From: an uncultured Bacteroidales bacterium
GTDB taxonomy: Bacteria > Bacteroidota > Bacteroidia > Bacteroidales > Paludibacteraceae
NCBI GenBank assembly: GCA_900321775.1
Contig: ONXE01000018.1
Location: 1 to 18,300, forward strand
Length of the DNA: 18,300 nucleotides
Direction: 5' to 3'
Position 1 is the stretch's first letter. Each line of letters begins with the position of its first letter. The translations under genes and the position numbers were made by a program. Shown in pieces: positions 7,588 to 15,669 of this stretch. Under the pieces are notes generated by a model. The model searched no databases, was not told the DNA's origin, and saw only the letters and a program-made list of their open reading frames with translations.

Positions 7588-10506
7588 TTAATGCAGATTA
7601 AGGATTACACCTAAACAGAGTTGCGTCGCCGTAGGATAGGCGGAGGAAACATCCACACCGGGAGTGATGCCGGTTACCTGCACAATCGAAGGATCGTTAC
7701 CCGAATAGCGGGTGAAGGTATAGATGTTCTTCGCCGTCACATAGAGGCGCAAACCATCAACGAGCTTATCTTTCCAGTTCCAGTTATATGCCAGCGTGAT
7801 ATTATCCAGCTTGAAGTAGTCTCCTTTCTCCAGGAAGAAACTCGAGATCACGCCGCCACCGGTCTTCACGTACTTATCGGTGGTGTAGGCTGTCCGCAGG
7901 ACGTTATCCGTTCCACATCCGGCCAGACCCATGCCATATTTGCGCATATTGAAGATACTGAAATCAAACGCGCCCGTGAAAAGAACCGAGAGGTCAAAGT
8001 TATAGAAACTGAAGCTGTTCGTCCAACTCAGGTTATGCTTCGGCGCGCCATTGCCGATGTAACGCTTCCATGAAACATCCGCCGAGCCTACCGGTTGCGG
8101 GGTATCCTTGTCGTCCAGAATCAACATGTTGCCGTTCATGTCCACGCCGGCAAATTGATAGCCGTAGAACTGGCCTATCTCGCCACCTTCCTCTACGCGG
8201 AAGAAATACTCCGACGTTCCTACACCCGGCTTTAGATACAACTCCAGGTAGGAGGCCTGATACACATCATTGGATAGTTTGGTTAGGTAGGTACGGCCAT
8301 AGGCATAGTTGACGGCCATGTTCCAACTGAAGGTCTTGCCTGCAAAGATGTCACCATTCAGCGCCAACTCAACTCCACGATTCGAGGTCGTACCCACGTT
8401 CACGAGAATTGAGGGATGAACATACGGAGGTTGGGGTGCGGTGTAGTTGTAGAGCAAATCCGGCGAACGGCGGACATAGTACTCGATACTGCCGCGAAGA
8501 CGCCCACAGAAGTCAAAATCAACACCCAAGTTATAACTCTCCGACTTCTCCCAACTCAAGATCGGGTTAGCGTTCTTATCCGGAGCATAACCTACCACCC
8601 ATTCCCCATCCATGAAATACTGATGGCGGGTGGAATAGGTTGCCAGCGACATGTACGAGTCACTCGGTTCGCGGCCGGTCACACCATACGAGAAACGCGG
8701 CTTGAGACTCTTGAGCACATGTGAAGCGGGATCCATAAAATCAGTGCTCATCATTTCCCATGCAATAGATGCCGAAGGGAAGTTGCCCCAGCGACTCTTG
8801 ACGCCAAACTTGGTACTTGCCTCACGACGAATAGAGGCAGACACAAAGAGCATGTCTTGCCAGTTGTAGTTCACGCGGCCGAAGAAACCGAAAAGCGAGT
8901 TCTCCGCCTTGCCGGTCCACATAGAGGCCAAACCGTCCGCCAACCACGAACCCGAACCCAGACTATGCCAAAGTGTGTTGTCAAACGTGAAATCACGGTT
9001 CTCTGCACCCACTTGCTCCCGGATATGTCGCTCCCAGGACGTACCGCCTACAAATCGCAGTGTGTGATCGTCCCAAGAGAAATCATAGTTAATCTGCCAA
9101 TCCAGGTGATGGGTCTGATGCTTCTCGTAATTGACCCGTGCACGCCCTTTATAACCACCCCAATAACTCTCGTTCGACTTGGAAGACGCATAGGTGTTGC
9201 CCTTCAGGTCATTATAGTCAATCGAGTAAGTAATACCGGTGTTGAGGTTATGATGCTCGTCGGAATAGAGTTTAAGTTTCAGTCCTACCGTACCTAACAT
9301 ATAGAGGCGCTGGCCGTTCGATGTGGTCTCTTTGAGGCGTGTCACGGGGTTGACCGCACCGGTTACGCCTGTGGGCTGATAATACGAGCCGTCGGCATTA
9401 TAGACAGGTATCGTCGGGTTCATTCCCAATGCATTATCCACCTGGCTGTTGTCACCCCAGGTTTCGTTGACACGCCTGCCGGCCAACGAAGCCGAGATGG
9501 TCAGATAGTCTTTTAGAACTTTCTGTTCCATCGCAAACCGACCACCGTACTCGCGGCGCGCGGAGATAATATCCAGACCATTCGCGTCTTTGTAGTTGAG
9601 AGAAGCGCTATAACTACCACCTTTCACGGAAGTAGCGACATTGATATATTGGTTGATATCATAGGCCACCGGACGAGTGATTTCGGAATACCAGTCGGTG
9701 TTAAACCCATAGTCTGTACCACGCCGGCTGCGACGGAACTCATCCGCGCTTAACACCGCCATATGCGGCTTGGCCACGTTGGCGCCGAAGTACGAATCGT
9801 AGGTAACGGATATACGGCCTTGCTCCGACGAACCTTTCTTGGTCGTGATCAATACCACGCCGTTTGCGCCGCGGGTACCATAAATAGCCGCCGAGGCCGC
9901 ATCCTTCAATATAGAGATTGACTCGATGTCCTGCGAACTGATGTTGCGGATGTCTCCTCCGGCTACACCGTCGATGACGTAAAGCGGTTCATTGCTGCCG
10001 GAGAGCGAACCTGCGCCGCGAATCTGAATACTGGATGTGGCGTTTGGGTCGGCTGCAGAAGTACTGTTTACCGTCAAACCGGCCACTTTACCATTCAGCA
10101 TTTCCATCGGGTTGTTCATCGGGCCTTTCACGAAGTTCTTGCTATCCACCTGAACGATGGAGCTCGATACTTCTTTTTTGCTGAGGCTACCATAACCGAT
10201 AACCACCACTTCTTCCAGTTCTTCACTGTCGTCGATTAAGGTCACGCGCATATTCTGCGTAGCGACCAGCGTTTGGGACTTGTAACCCATGTAGGAAAAC
10301 TCCAAAGTCGCCCCTTCGGGACAAGTGATCTCAAAATTACCGTCAAAGTCAGTAATGGTTCCATTGGTGGTTCCTTGTACTAATACCGAGGCACCGATCA
10401 AGGTCTCTCCGCTGGAATCTACGACTACGCCGCGGTAAGTCTGCGTTTGCGCACTCACCGTCATTGCCAGCCATAGGAGCGGAAAAAAGAGAAGCTTTTG
10501 TTTCAT
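7588..10506 (-). CDS. susC: SusC/RagA-family TonB-dependent outer-membrane transporter
   Basis: This 972-residue protein should form the beta-barrel that imports oligosaccharides with energy from TonB. The N-terminus has a signal peptide ending in VSA/Q (cleavage near residue 19) and a carboxypeptidase-regulatory-like domain (about 23-92). A TonB-box-like EEVVVIGYG is at 98-106. The plug domain has the SusC/RagA hallmarks LNGKVAGL (137-144), IQIRGAGSLSGSNEPLYVID (160-179) and ILKDAASAAIYGTRGANGVV (199-218). The rest is barrel, ending in LNLH. The length is normal for the family. The gene lies 21 bp after the GH97 stop with no promoter between, so it is probably cotranscribed from the promoter at 12563-12593. 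The substrate is inferred as starch-like glucan from the neighbours. Confidence 0.96.
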   Translation of the reverse strand: MKQKLLFFPLLWLAMTVSAQTQTYRGVVVDSSGETLIGASVLVQGTTNGTITDFDGNFEITCPEGATLEFSYMGYKSQTLVATQNMRVTLIDDSEELEEVVVIGYGSLSKKEVSSSIVQVDSKNFVKGPMNNPMEMLNGKVAGLTVNSTSAADPNATSSIQIRGAGSLSGSNEPLYVIDGVAGGDIRNISSQDIESISILKDAASAAIYGTRGANGVVLITTKKGSSEQGRISVTYDSYFGANVAKPHMAVLSADEFRRSRRGTDYGFNTDWYSEITRPVAYDINQYINVATSVKGGSYSASLNYKDANGLDIISARREYGGRFAMEQKVLKDYLTISASLAGRRVNETWGDNSQVDNALGMNPTIPVYNADGSYYQPTGVTGAVNPVTRLKETTSNGQRLYMLGTVGLKLKLYSDEHHNLNTGITYSIDYNDLKGNTYASSKSNESYWGGYKGRARVNYEKHQTHHLDWQINYDFSWDDHTLRFVGGTSWERHIREQVGAENRDFTFDNTLWHSLGSGSWLADGLASMWTGKAENSLFGFFGRVNYNWQDMLFVSASIRREASTKFGVKSRWGNFPSASIAWEMMSTDFMDPASHVLKSLKPRFSYGVTGREPSDSYMSLATYSTRHQYFMDGEWVVGYAPDKNANPILSWEKSESYNLGVDFDFCGRLRGSIEYYVRRSPDLLYNYTAPQPPYVHPSILVNVGTTSNRGVELALNGDIFAGKTFSWNMAVNYAYGRTYLTKLSNDVYQASYLELYLKPGVGTSEYFFRVEEGGEIGQFYGYQFAGVDMNGNMLILDDKDTPQPVGSADVSWKRYIGNGAPKHNLSWTNSFSFYNFDLSVLFTGAFDFSIFNMRKYGMGLAGCGTDNVLRTAYTTDKYVKTGGGVISSFFLEKGDYFKLDNITLAYNWNWKDKLVDGLRLYVTAKNIYTFTRYSGNDPSIVQVTGITPGVDVSSAYPTATQLCLGVILNLH

Positions 10507-10527
10507 AATATTGATTGTTTGTATTAA

Positions 10528-12537
10528 TTAGTTTTCATCAATCAGTTCTGCCGCAAATCCGCCGCCCGGAGCCATGCGAATAAGTAGTGTGTCGGATGCC
10601 GTTACCTCCATCTCCTTTATACTATACGCGTACGGGCGAGACTCCCAGTTGGCATCCTCCGCATCCTGATAAATCACGGCTTTATATTTGTGATGAGGCG
10701 CTTGCGACTGCTGCTTTAAGAAGTCCAACGGTATTGCCACATCGCGGGCCTCTTCATCTGTTATGCCGCCGAGGTACCAATTGGAGCCACCCCTCTCTTG
10801 GCGGGCAAAGACGCAGTAGTCGCCAATCTTACCATCCACGAGGAGCGATTTCTCCCAATCGCAGGGCACATGCTCAATGAACGTAAACGCATCTGCATGT
10901 TCCATGTAATGTTCGGGCAAATCGCACGCCATCTGTAGCGGCGAATAGAAGCAGACAAAAAGACCGAGTTGGTTCATGAGAGTCGAATGGACCCTCGTGG
11001 TCGGAATGACGGGGTTCTCGAAATGGAAGACGCCCGGGGTGTAATCAACGGGTCCGGCCATGATGCGGGTGAAAGGCAGAACGGTCACATGTTCACACGG
11101 GCTGCCACCATCGTTCGACCACGCGTTCCATTCCTGTCCGCGGACACCTTCCTGACTCACGAGGTTAGGATAAGTGCGCTGCAATCCTGTAGGCATGACG
11201 GGCTCATGGTTGTCAATCATGATGTGGTATTTGGCCGCAGTCTCGATGACCTTGCGGTAATGACGTACACCGGACTGTCCTTTATTCCATTGCAAGCCAT
11301 CCAAGGTTCGGATGACAGGAGCCACATAACCGGTCTTGATGGCCCGAATGCCATGAGCTGTGTGGTAACGATAGATGGTGTCCAGGTTTTTCTCATAATC
11401 CGCCGCATTGCCACCGGTCTCGTTATGACCCACTATTTGCACGCCGAGACTGTCAGCCAGACGGCTCAGATAATCCATATCCCAATCATCATACGGAGTG
11501 GTGAAATCGAAGTGTTTCCAATCCTCCCAGCCTAAGTTCCATCCTTCTGCAAGGACGGCCTGAATGCCATGATCTTTGGCAAAATGGAGATAGCGCTCCA
11601 TATTCTCAGTGGTTGCGCCATGATGCGGGCCTTGCTCCCATGTCATGGTCTTGATATGCATGCCCCACCAGATGCCCATGAATTTCATCGGGCGTATCCA
11701 CGAAGTGTCTTCGATCTTGCAAGGCTCATTGAGGTTGAGCATGATACGCGAAGCCACGAGTTCCCGAAGGGTCTTTGTCAGAATGACCATGCGCCAGGGA
11801 GTTGAGAAAGGTGTAGTAACATAGGCCTTGACCTCGCTGTTAAACCAAGGCGTTAAGTATGTGCGTAACGCGCCCTCGCGAACATATAGATTTTGCGCGG
11901 GATAGTCCGCCAATGCCGCTTCATGAAGAAAACCATAACTGCCATCCGCGAATTCAAGGGTAATAGGCGAGCATAAGGTGTCGCGGGTCGAAGGTTGTCC
12001 GTTGCCGGAAATCGTTCTTTTCGACCATAAGCCTTCGTAGTACTCTGTCCGCCAGGGGATGGACCATGCTTCGGCAGACCCGGCGAATCGATATGCCGTT
12101 AACTCATCGGTGATGGTCAACTCCTTCTGCTCCTGCTCGGGGAAGATGTAGCGGAAGGCAAAGCCGTCATTGAAAACCCGAAACTCGATATCCATAAGGA
12201 TACCACTTTCGTGTGCCAAAGACACCAAAAGCGAGTTATGCTGATCTTCAATCACACGTTCTTCGCCCCAAACGGTTTCCCATTCCGAGGAGTATGTTTC
12301 CTTTTTTGTACCTGTAACCTTAAACCCGCTTTGCAACGGCTGTTCCCGGGTCAGGAAACCGAGAGGGGAAGAACTGATGATAGTCTGCTCGTCGCGGGCT
12401 ACGCTATAACTGATTTCTCCGTCTCCACTTTGCTCCAATCGAACGGAGAGTGATCCGTCGGGAGATGTCACAACAGGAGACGAACTGCATGCTATCAGTA
12501 AGAGGCTTACAAAACTGATTATTCCGAATTTCTTCAT
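10528..12537 (-). CDS. susB: GH97 alpha-glucosidase, inverting (SusB-type)
   Basis: GH97 enzymes remove glucose from the non-reducing end of alpha-glucans. The 669-residue product has DNHEPVMPTG with Glu445, and 24 residues later RGQE with Glu469. This is the same spacing as the SusB base Glu508 and acid Glu532. Glu463 fits SusB calcium ligand Glu526, and HNETGG (Glu373) fits the region of Glu439. Where retaining GH97 enzymes carry a nucleophile Asp, this protein has Gly403 in KTGYV, which supports an inverting mechanism. The signal ends in LLLIAC (Cys17), so it appears to be a lipoprotein. SSS follows the Cys with no acidic surface-export motif, so a periplasm-facing location is likely. It is the first gene of the operon, with a leader of about 20 nt. 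Confidence 0.94.
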   Translation of the reverse strand: MKKFGIISFVSLLLIACSSSPVVTSPDGSLSVRLEQSGDGEISYSVARDEQTIISSSPLGFLTREQPLQSGFKVTGTKKETYSSEWETVWGEERVIEDQHNSLLVSLAHESGILMDIEFRVFNDGFAFRYIFPEQEQKELTITDELTAYRFAGSAEAWSIPWRTEYYEGLWSKRTISGNGQPSTRDTLCSPITLEFADGSYGFLHEAALADYPAQNLYVREGALRTYLTPWFNSEVKAYVTTPFSTPWRMVILTKTLRELVASRIMLNLNEPCKIEDTSWIRPMKFMGIWWGMHIKTMTWEQGPHHGATTENMERYLHFAKDHGIQAVLAEGWNLGWEDWKHFDFTTPYDDWDMDYLSRLADSLGVQIVGHNETGGNAADYEKNLDTIYRYHTAHGIRAIKTGYVAPVIRTLDGLQWNKGQSGVRHYRKVIETAAKYHIMIDNHEPVMPTGLQRTYPNLVSQEGVRGQEWNAWSNDGGSPCEHVTVLPFTRIMAGPVDYTPGVFHFENPVIPTTRVHSTLMNQLGLFVCFYSPLQMACDLPEHYMEHADAFTFIEHVPCDWEKSLLVDGKIGDYCVFARQERGGSNWYLGGITDEEARDVAIPLDFLKQQSQAPHHKYKAVIYQDAEDANWESRPYAYSIKEMEVTASDTLLIRMAPGGGFAAELIDEN

Positions 12538-12562
12538 GATAATAAATTATTAAAAAGTGCTG

Positions 12563-12593
12563 CAAAGGTACTGCTTTTTGCCGATATATACAA
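12563..12593 (-). promoter_or_regulatory. Promoter of the sus-like operon
   Basis: On the minus strand, TTG at 12593-12591, a 20-bp spacer, then TACCTTTG at 12570-12563. Transcription would start near 12556, about 20 nt before the GH97 ATG. It lies back to back with the regulator promoter. Confidence 0.85.
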
Positions 12594-12640
12594 ATAATAT
12601 CAAAAAAATCAAGAAAATTTTCAGAATATTTCATTTATAT
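12594..12640. promoter_or_regulatory. Shared region between divergent -33 boxes, possible operator
   Basis: A 47-bp, very AT-rich stretch lies between the two -33 elements. It holds a perfect 10-bp palindrome, GAAAATTTTC, at 12613-12622. Its position makes it a natural place for the adjacent regulator to act on both promoters, but nothing in the sequence proves binding. Confidence 0.35.
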
Positions 12641-12671
12641 TTGGCCATATGAAAATATTTTTGTACCTTTG
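12641..12671 (+). promoter_or_regulatory. Promoter of the SusR-like regulator
   Basis: TTG at 12641-12643, a 20-bp spacer, then TACCTTTG at 12664-12671. Transcription would begin near 12678, about 12 nt before the ATG at 12690. Confidence 0.85.
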
Positions 12672-12689
12672 CGCAAAATTTTGTACATC

Positions 12690-14276
12690 ATGAAAAGACA
12701 ACTTCTATTGCTGCTGGTGTTAATAGCCTGTTCAACAATGGCTAATGCGCTTGTTATCAACGAAAAAAGAGAACTTGACACGCTGAACGCATATCTGGCT
12801 ATGCGGGACAAGATTGACGTGTGCAAGCATGAACGAATTGATAGTTTGTACCAGGAAGCGGCTATATCTGTTAACCCGTATGAGGTGTACAAAAGTTTAT
12901 ACTTGGAATATAGATGCTATAACTATGATACAGCCCTCATTTATGTCGAGAATATGGAGCGTGAGGCGCTTCCTGAGCAAATGCCGGAGGTGGATTTGTG
13001 CCGCGCTTTCGTGTATTTGTCAGGAGGCCTGTTCAAAGAAGCTTCAGATATTCTGGACGGATGGGAAGAGCGCTATTCCGCTGAACAAACCCGGGACTTA
13101 ATGCTCCGTTATTGCGTTCTTTATGCCCGTTTGCTCTGGGATATGGCTGATCAAGCCGGGGGGATGATAGGCGAGAAGTATAATGCCGAGGGATTGTCGA
13201 TGAACCGACGCGTGCAGACATATCTCACGGAGCGGGACACGGCTTATTATTGGTATACTTTGGCAGTGATGGATCTGCGCGAAGGTAATTATCCCCGCAG
13301 TATTGCCCGTTGCAAGGCCTCATTAGCTGCCACACAACCCTCCGTACATGATCAGGCCATCACGGCAAGCACCCTGGCTTATCTGTACCGCATTACAGGA
13401 GACCAACAGGCCGCACTGCATTACTATATTGAGGCTGCTGTTTGTGATATTCGTTCTTCTACCTACGAAACCGTGGCTTTGCGCAATGTGGCTGAGCTGC
13501 TATTTGAGGCAGGTGAGACGGACTTGTCTGATCGCTACATTCGCATTGCCATGCAGGATGCGCTACGTTATCACGCACGTCACAGGCAAGTGGATGTCGC
13601 GCAGTCGCTGCCGATTATAGAGGAGAAGATGCTCGGCAGAATTCGGAGGCAACAGTTTGTGACGCAGTCGTTGCTGGTTGTAGTGGTTGTACTCCTTCTG
13701 ATTGGAATTGTCGGAATAGTGGTGTTGGTTCGTCAAAACAAAGCCATTGCATCTGCTCGGGAGGCCATAAGTCATATGAACACCAGCCTCACGGAAGCCA
13801 ACAAACTGAAAGAGCAACTGTTAGGCACTCTTCTGAGCTCGCGGACCAAGTATATCAATGCGGTCAAACAATACCAGCAGGATGTCAAGCAGTATGCGGC
13901 AAACAGACAATGGAGCGCATTACTCTCTGTTCCCAAAGCTGCTGACGCACGCTTGCAGCGAGCTGTACTTGACCGCCAGATAGATACGATTTTTCTGAGC
14001 ATTTGCCCCACTTTCGTAGAGGATTTCAACGCGCTCATGCGTCCGGAAGAGCAGTTCACGCTGAAGAAAGACGAACTGCTCAACGCACAACTCCGCATCT
14101 TCGCACTCATCCGCCTCGGAGTCACCCACAACGAGGTGATTGCGGAAATTTTGGACTATAGTATCAATACCGTTTATTCCTACAAGACACGGGTCCTTGC
14201 GGCATCAAAACTGAAGTCGGAGGAGTTCTATTCGGCGCTCATGCAGATTCCCTCGTTTGGTAATGCCCCCAAGTAG
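12690..14276 (+). CDS. susR: SusR-like membrane-bound transcriptional regulator (DUF6377 type)
   Basis: A 528-residue protein built as an N-terminal signal segment (1-20, with a lipobox-like LIAC), a periplasmic helical region with TPR-like pairs (about 25-315), one membrane helix (about 326-348), a cytoplasmic coiled coil (about 350-405) and a C-terminal helix-turn-helix (about 466-505). The last contains ALIRLGVTHNEVIAEILDYS and then SINTVYSYKTRV, typical of LuxR-like helices in this family. B. thetaiotaomicron SusR, which activates sus genes with maltose or larger glucans, has the same general plan, and the gene is divergent from the sus-like operon. I use ATG 12690. An in-frame TTG at 12669 lies inside the -7 box and cannot be on the transcript. 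The symbol rests on architecture and context, since other DUF6377 proteins look alike. Confidence 0.85.
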   Translation: MKRQLLLLLVLIACSTMANALVINEKRELDTLNAYLAMRDKIDVCKHERIDSLYQEAAISVNPYEVYKSLYLEYRCYNYDTALIYVENMEREALPEQMPEVDLCRAFVYLSGGLFKEASDILDGWEERYSAEQTRDLMLRYCVLYARLLWDMADQAGGMIGEKYNAEGLSMNRRVQTYLTERDTAYYWYTLAVMDLREGNYPRSIARCKASLAATQPSVHDQAITASTLAYLYRITGDQQAALHYYIEAAVCDIRSSTYETVALRNVAELLFEAGETDLSDRYIRIAMQDALRYHARHRQVDVAQSLPIIEEKMLGRIRRQQFVTQSLLVVVVVLLLIGIVGIVVLVRQNKAIASAREAISHMNTSLTEANKLKEQLLGTLLSSRTKYINAVKQYQQDVKQYAANRQWSALLSVPKAADARLQRAVLDRQIDTIFLSICPTFVEDFNALMRPEEQFTLKKDELLNAQLRIFALIRLGVTHNEVIAEILDYSINTVYSYKTRVLAASKLKSEEFYSALMQIPSFGNAPK

Positions 14277-14288
14277 AAAGGCCCGTTG

Positions 14289-15221
14289 CTACAATTCCAC
14301 TGCTGGCCAGGCGTAGTCTTGATAGTAGCGGAATGGCAGGTTGTGGCGGCGAACGTAGTATTGGAGTTGCTCTTTACGGGCAGCTTCGCGGACGTTGTCG
14401 TTGCCGTGCATGTTTTGATAGATGTCGTAACGTGAGCCGAAGATCTCGCGGGCACTTTGGTCATTACCCGCGCCATCTACCGTTTGCTCGAAACCGCACA
14501 CGCTCCAAAGAGGTTCTCCCGCGCATATCAACATACGTCCTGCATGATTACCTCCGGAGATAGTCTTGAGCGTGTCGCCCGAGATGTTGTACCAGAAGAT
14601 CCAGAAGTCGCCCCAGACCCAAGCTATTTCCGTTTCGCAGTCTTCCTCTGCCACGATCATCAGGACGGGCACGCACAGGTCTCCCTGCGCATACTGCGGA
14701 CCAATCTCGCGTACCAGATAATCGCTGATCACGTCACGCAGGGCTTGCTCGTGTCGGTTGTTGTCGATGTAACGGATACAATCGGCTTTGTGCTCATCAA
14801 AGTCGGACATGAGCCAGATGTTGTTCACTTTTTCCATGTAAAGACGATGCTCCTCGATGTCAGAGGTGGGGTCGAAACTGCCATCCTCCCATTTCTGCCT
14901 GACCAGAATAGTGGCCACAGCGTGGGTGGCGTCGGTTTGCTCGACAGAGGACACCTCGTAGTCGGCTATCGTGCCTCCGTTGCCCGTGACAAAGTAGTAA
15001 AGCCACTCGTGGTCCATGGCTTCATGTTCCGGCAGACGGTAGAACATCGTATCCAGTACCGCATAGAAATCTTCGGTCATGTAGCCCCGCGAGCTCTCTA
15101 ACAGTTCGTGGTCAGGGATATAGGCGCAGAGTTCCAGCGCACGTTTTTTCAGTTGTGTCTGATTGTCGCTGCAGGCTGAAATCAGTACAGCAACAAGGAG
15201 AACAGGAAACAGTCTTTTCAT
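14289..15221 (-). CDS. Lipoprotein of unknown function
   Basis: A 310-residue product with a clear lipoprotein signal, LISAC (Cys17). I do not recognise the family. The first half (about 30-170) has an alternation of short helices and strands with several aromatic residues, loosely like an NTF2-type fold. The second half contains AEEDCETEIAWVWGDFWIFW, notable for its tryptophans, and SGGNHAGRM. It may have two domains. It faces the regulator gene with only 12 bp between the two stop codons. Upstream, 21 bp away, is the transporter relict and then the only visible promoter, so the two are probably one transcript. A role with the sus-like operon is not shown by the sequence. Confidence 0.75.
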   Translation of the reverse strand: MKRLFPVLLVAVLISACSDNQTQLKKRALELCAYIPDHELLESSRGYMTEDFYAVLDTMFYRLPEHEAMDHEWLYYFVTGNGGTIADYEVSSVEQTDATHAVATILVRQKWEDGSFDPTSDIEEHRLYMEKVNNIWLMSDFDEHKADCIRYIDNNRHEQALRDVISDYLVREIGPQYAQGDLCVPVLMIVAEEDCETEIAWVWGDFWIFWYNISGDTLKTISGGNHAGRMLICAGEPLWSVCGFEQTVDGAGNDQSAREIFGSRYDIYQNMHGNDNVREAARKEQLQYYVRRHNLPFRYYQDYAWPAVEL

Positions 15222-15242
15222 ATTCTTTCAATTAAGCAAAAA

Positions 15243-15401
15243 TCATTTGGTGATGAGCTTCACAAGCAACATCACCAGAGGTATCGTGATAACGAAGATT
15301 CCCACGATGTCGATGATGACGCCCGACTTGATCATCTTCGTCAACGGCACGTAGCCGGACGAATAGACGATAGCGTTAGGAGGCGTAGAAACCTGCGTCA
15401 T
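15243..15401 (-). pseudogene. C-terminal relict of a DASS/SLC13 anion symporter gene
   Basis: This 52-codon frame starts at ATG 15401 and ends with TGA. After MTQ it reads VSTPPNAIVYSSGY, then a hydrophobic helix (VIIDIVGIFVITIPLVMLLV) and a short tail. This is the normal last transmembrane segment of divalent anion:sodium symporters, which carry VATPPNAIVFGSGY near the end of about 450-500 residues. Everything before that point is missing, and a stop codon lies in frame just upstream. A complete promoter sits immediately before it, about 25 nt from transcript start to ATG. The simplest reading is an internal deletion that joined the start of a gene to its end. It could still be translated as a small membrane protein, and it now acts as leader for the lipoprotein gene. 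Confidence 0.8.
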
Positions 15402-15432
15402 AGATATAACGAATTATGTTTGTTTCAAGCTG

Positions 15433-15463
15433 CAAAGGTACTGCTTTTTTTTTACATGTGCAA
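15433..15463 (-). promoter_or_regulatory. Promoter in front of the transporter relict and lipoprotein gene
   Basis: On the minus strand, TTG at 15463-15461, a 20-bp spacer, then TACCTTTG at 15440-15433, with the same extended GCAGTACCTTTGCAGC as the sus-like operon promoter. No other promoter is visible for the lipoprotein gene. Confidence 0.82.
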
Positions 15464-15480
15464 GTCTTTTGCAAGAAAAA

Positions 15481-15544
15481 TGTAAACTCCGTAAGGATTT
15501 ACACTATTTTGCGCCGCAAAGACTGGCTTTGTGACCATCGGTCA
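15481..15544. promoter_or_regulatory. Two inverted repeats between divergent promoters
   Basis: First, a hairpin-like element: TGTAAA (15481-15486) pairs with TTTACA (15498-15503), with an inner TCC/GGA around a GTAA loop. Second, the palindrome TGACC-ATC-GGTCA at 15532-15544. Both lie between the -33 boxes at 15461 and 15632, the usual place for operators. No regulator can be assigned. Confidence 0.3.
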
Positions 15545-15631
15545 TGAAGAAATAAAAAGCAAGAAAAGTGTACTCAACCATCAATTTGAGACTCAATAGT
15601 GGTTTTATTTCATAAAAAAATCGAATCTTTC

Positions 15632-15662
15632 TTGTATATGTCAAAAAAAAGTATTAACTTTG
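15632..15662 (+). promoter_or_regulatory. Promoter of the beta-barrel protein gene
   Basis: TTG at 15632-15634, a 20-bp spacer, then TAACTTTG at 15655-15662. The ATG at 15670 is only 8 bp after the -7 box, so the transcript would have almost no leader. Confidence 0.85.
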
Positions 15663-15669
15663 CACCCGA

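Noticed and set aside
12669..12689. A TTG start extending the SusR-like protein by seven residues
   Set aside because: The TTG overlaps the -7 promoter element and would not be transcribed. ATG 12690 gives a proper signal segment.
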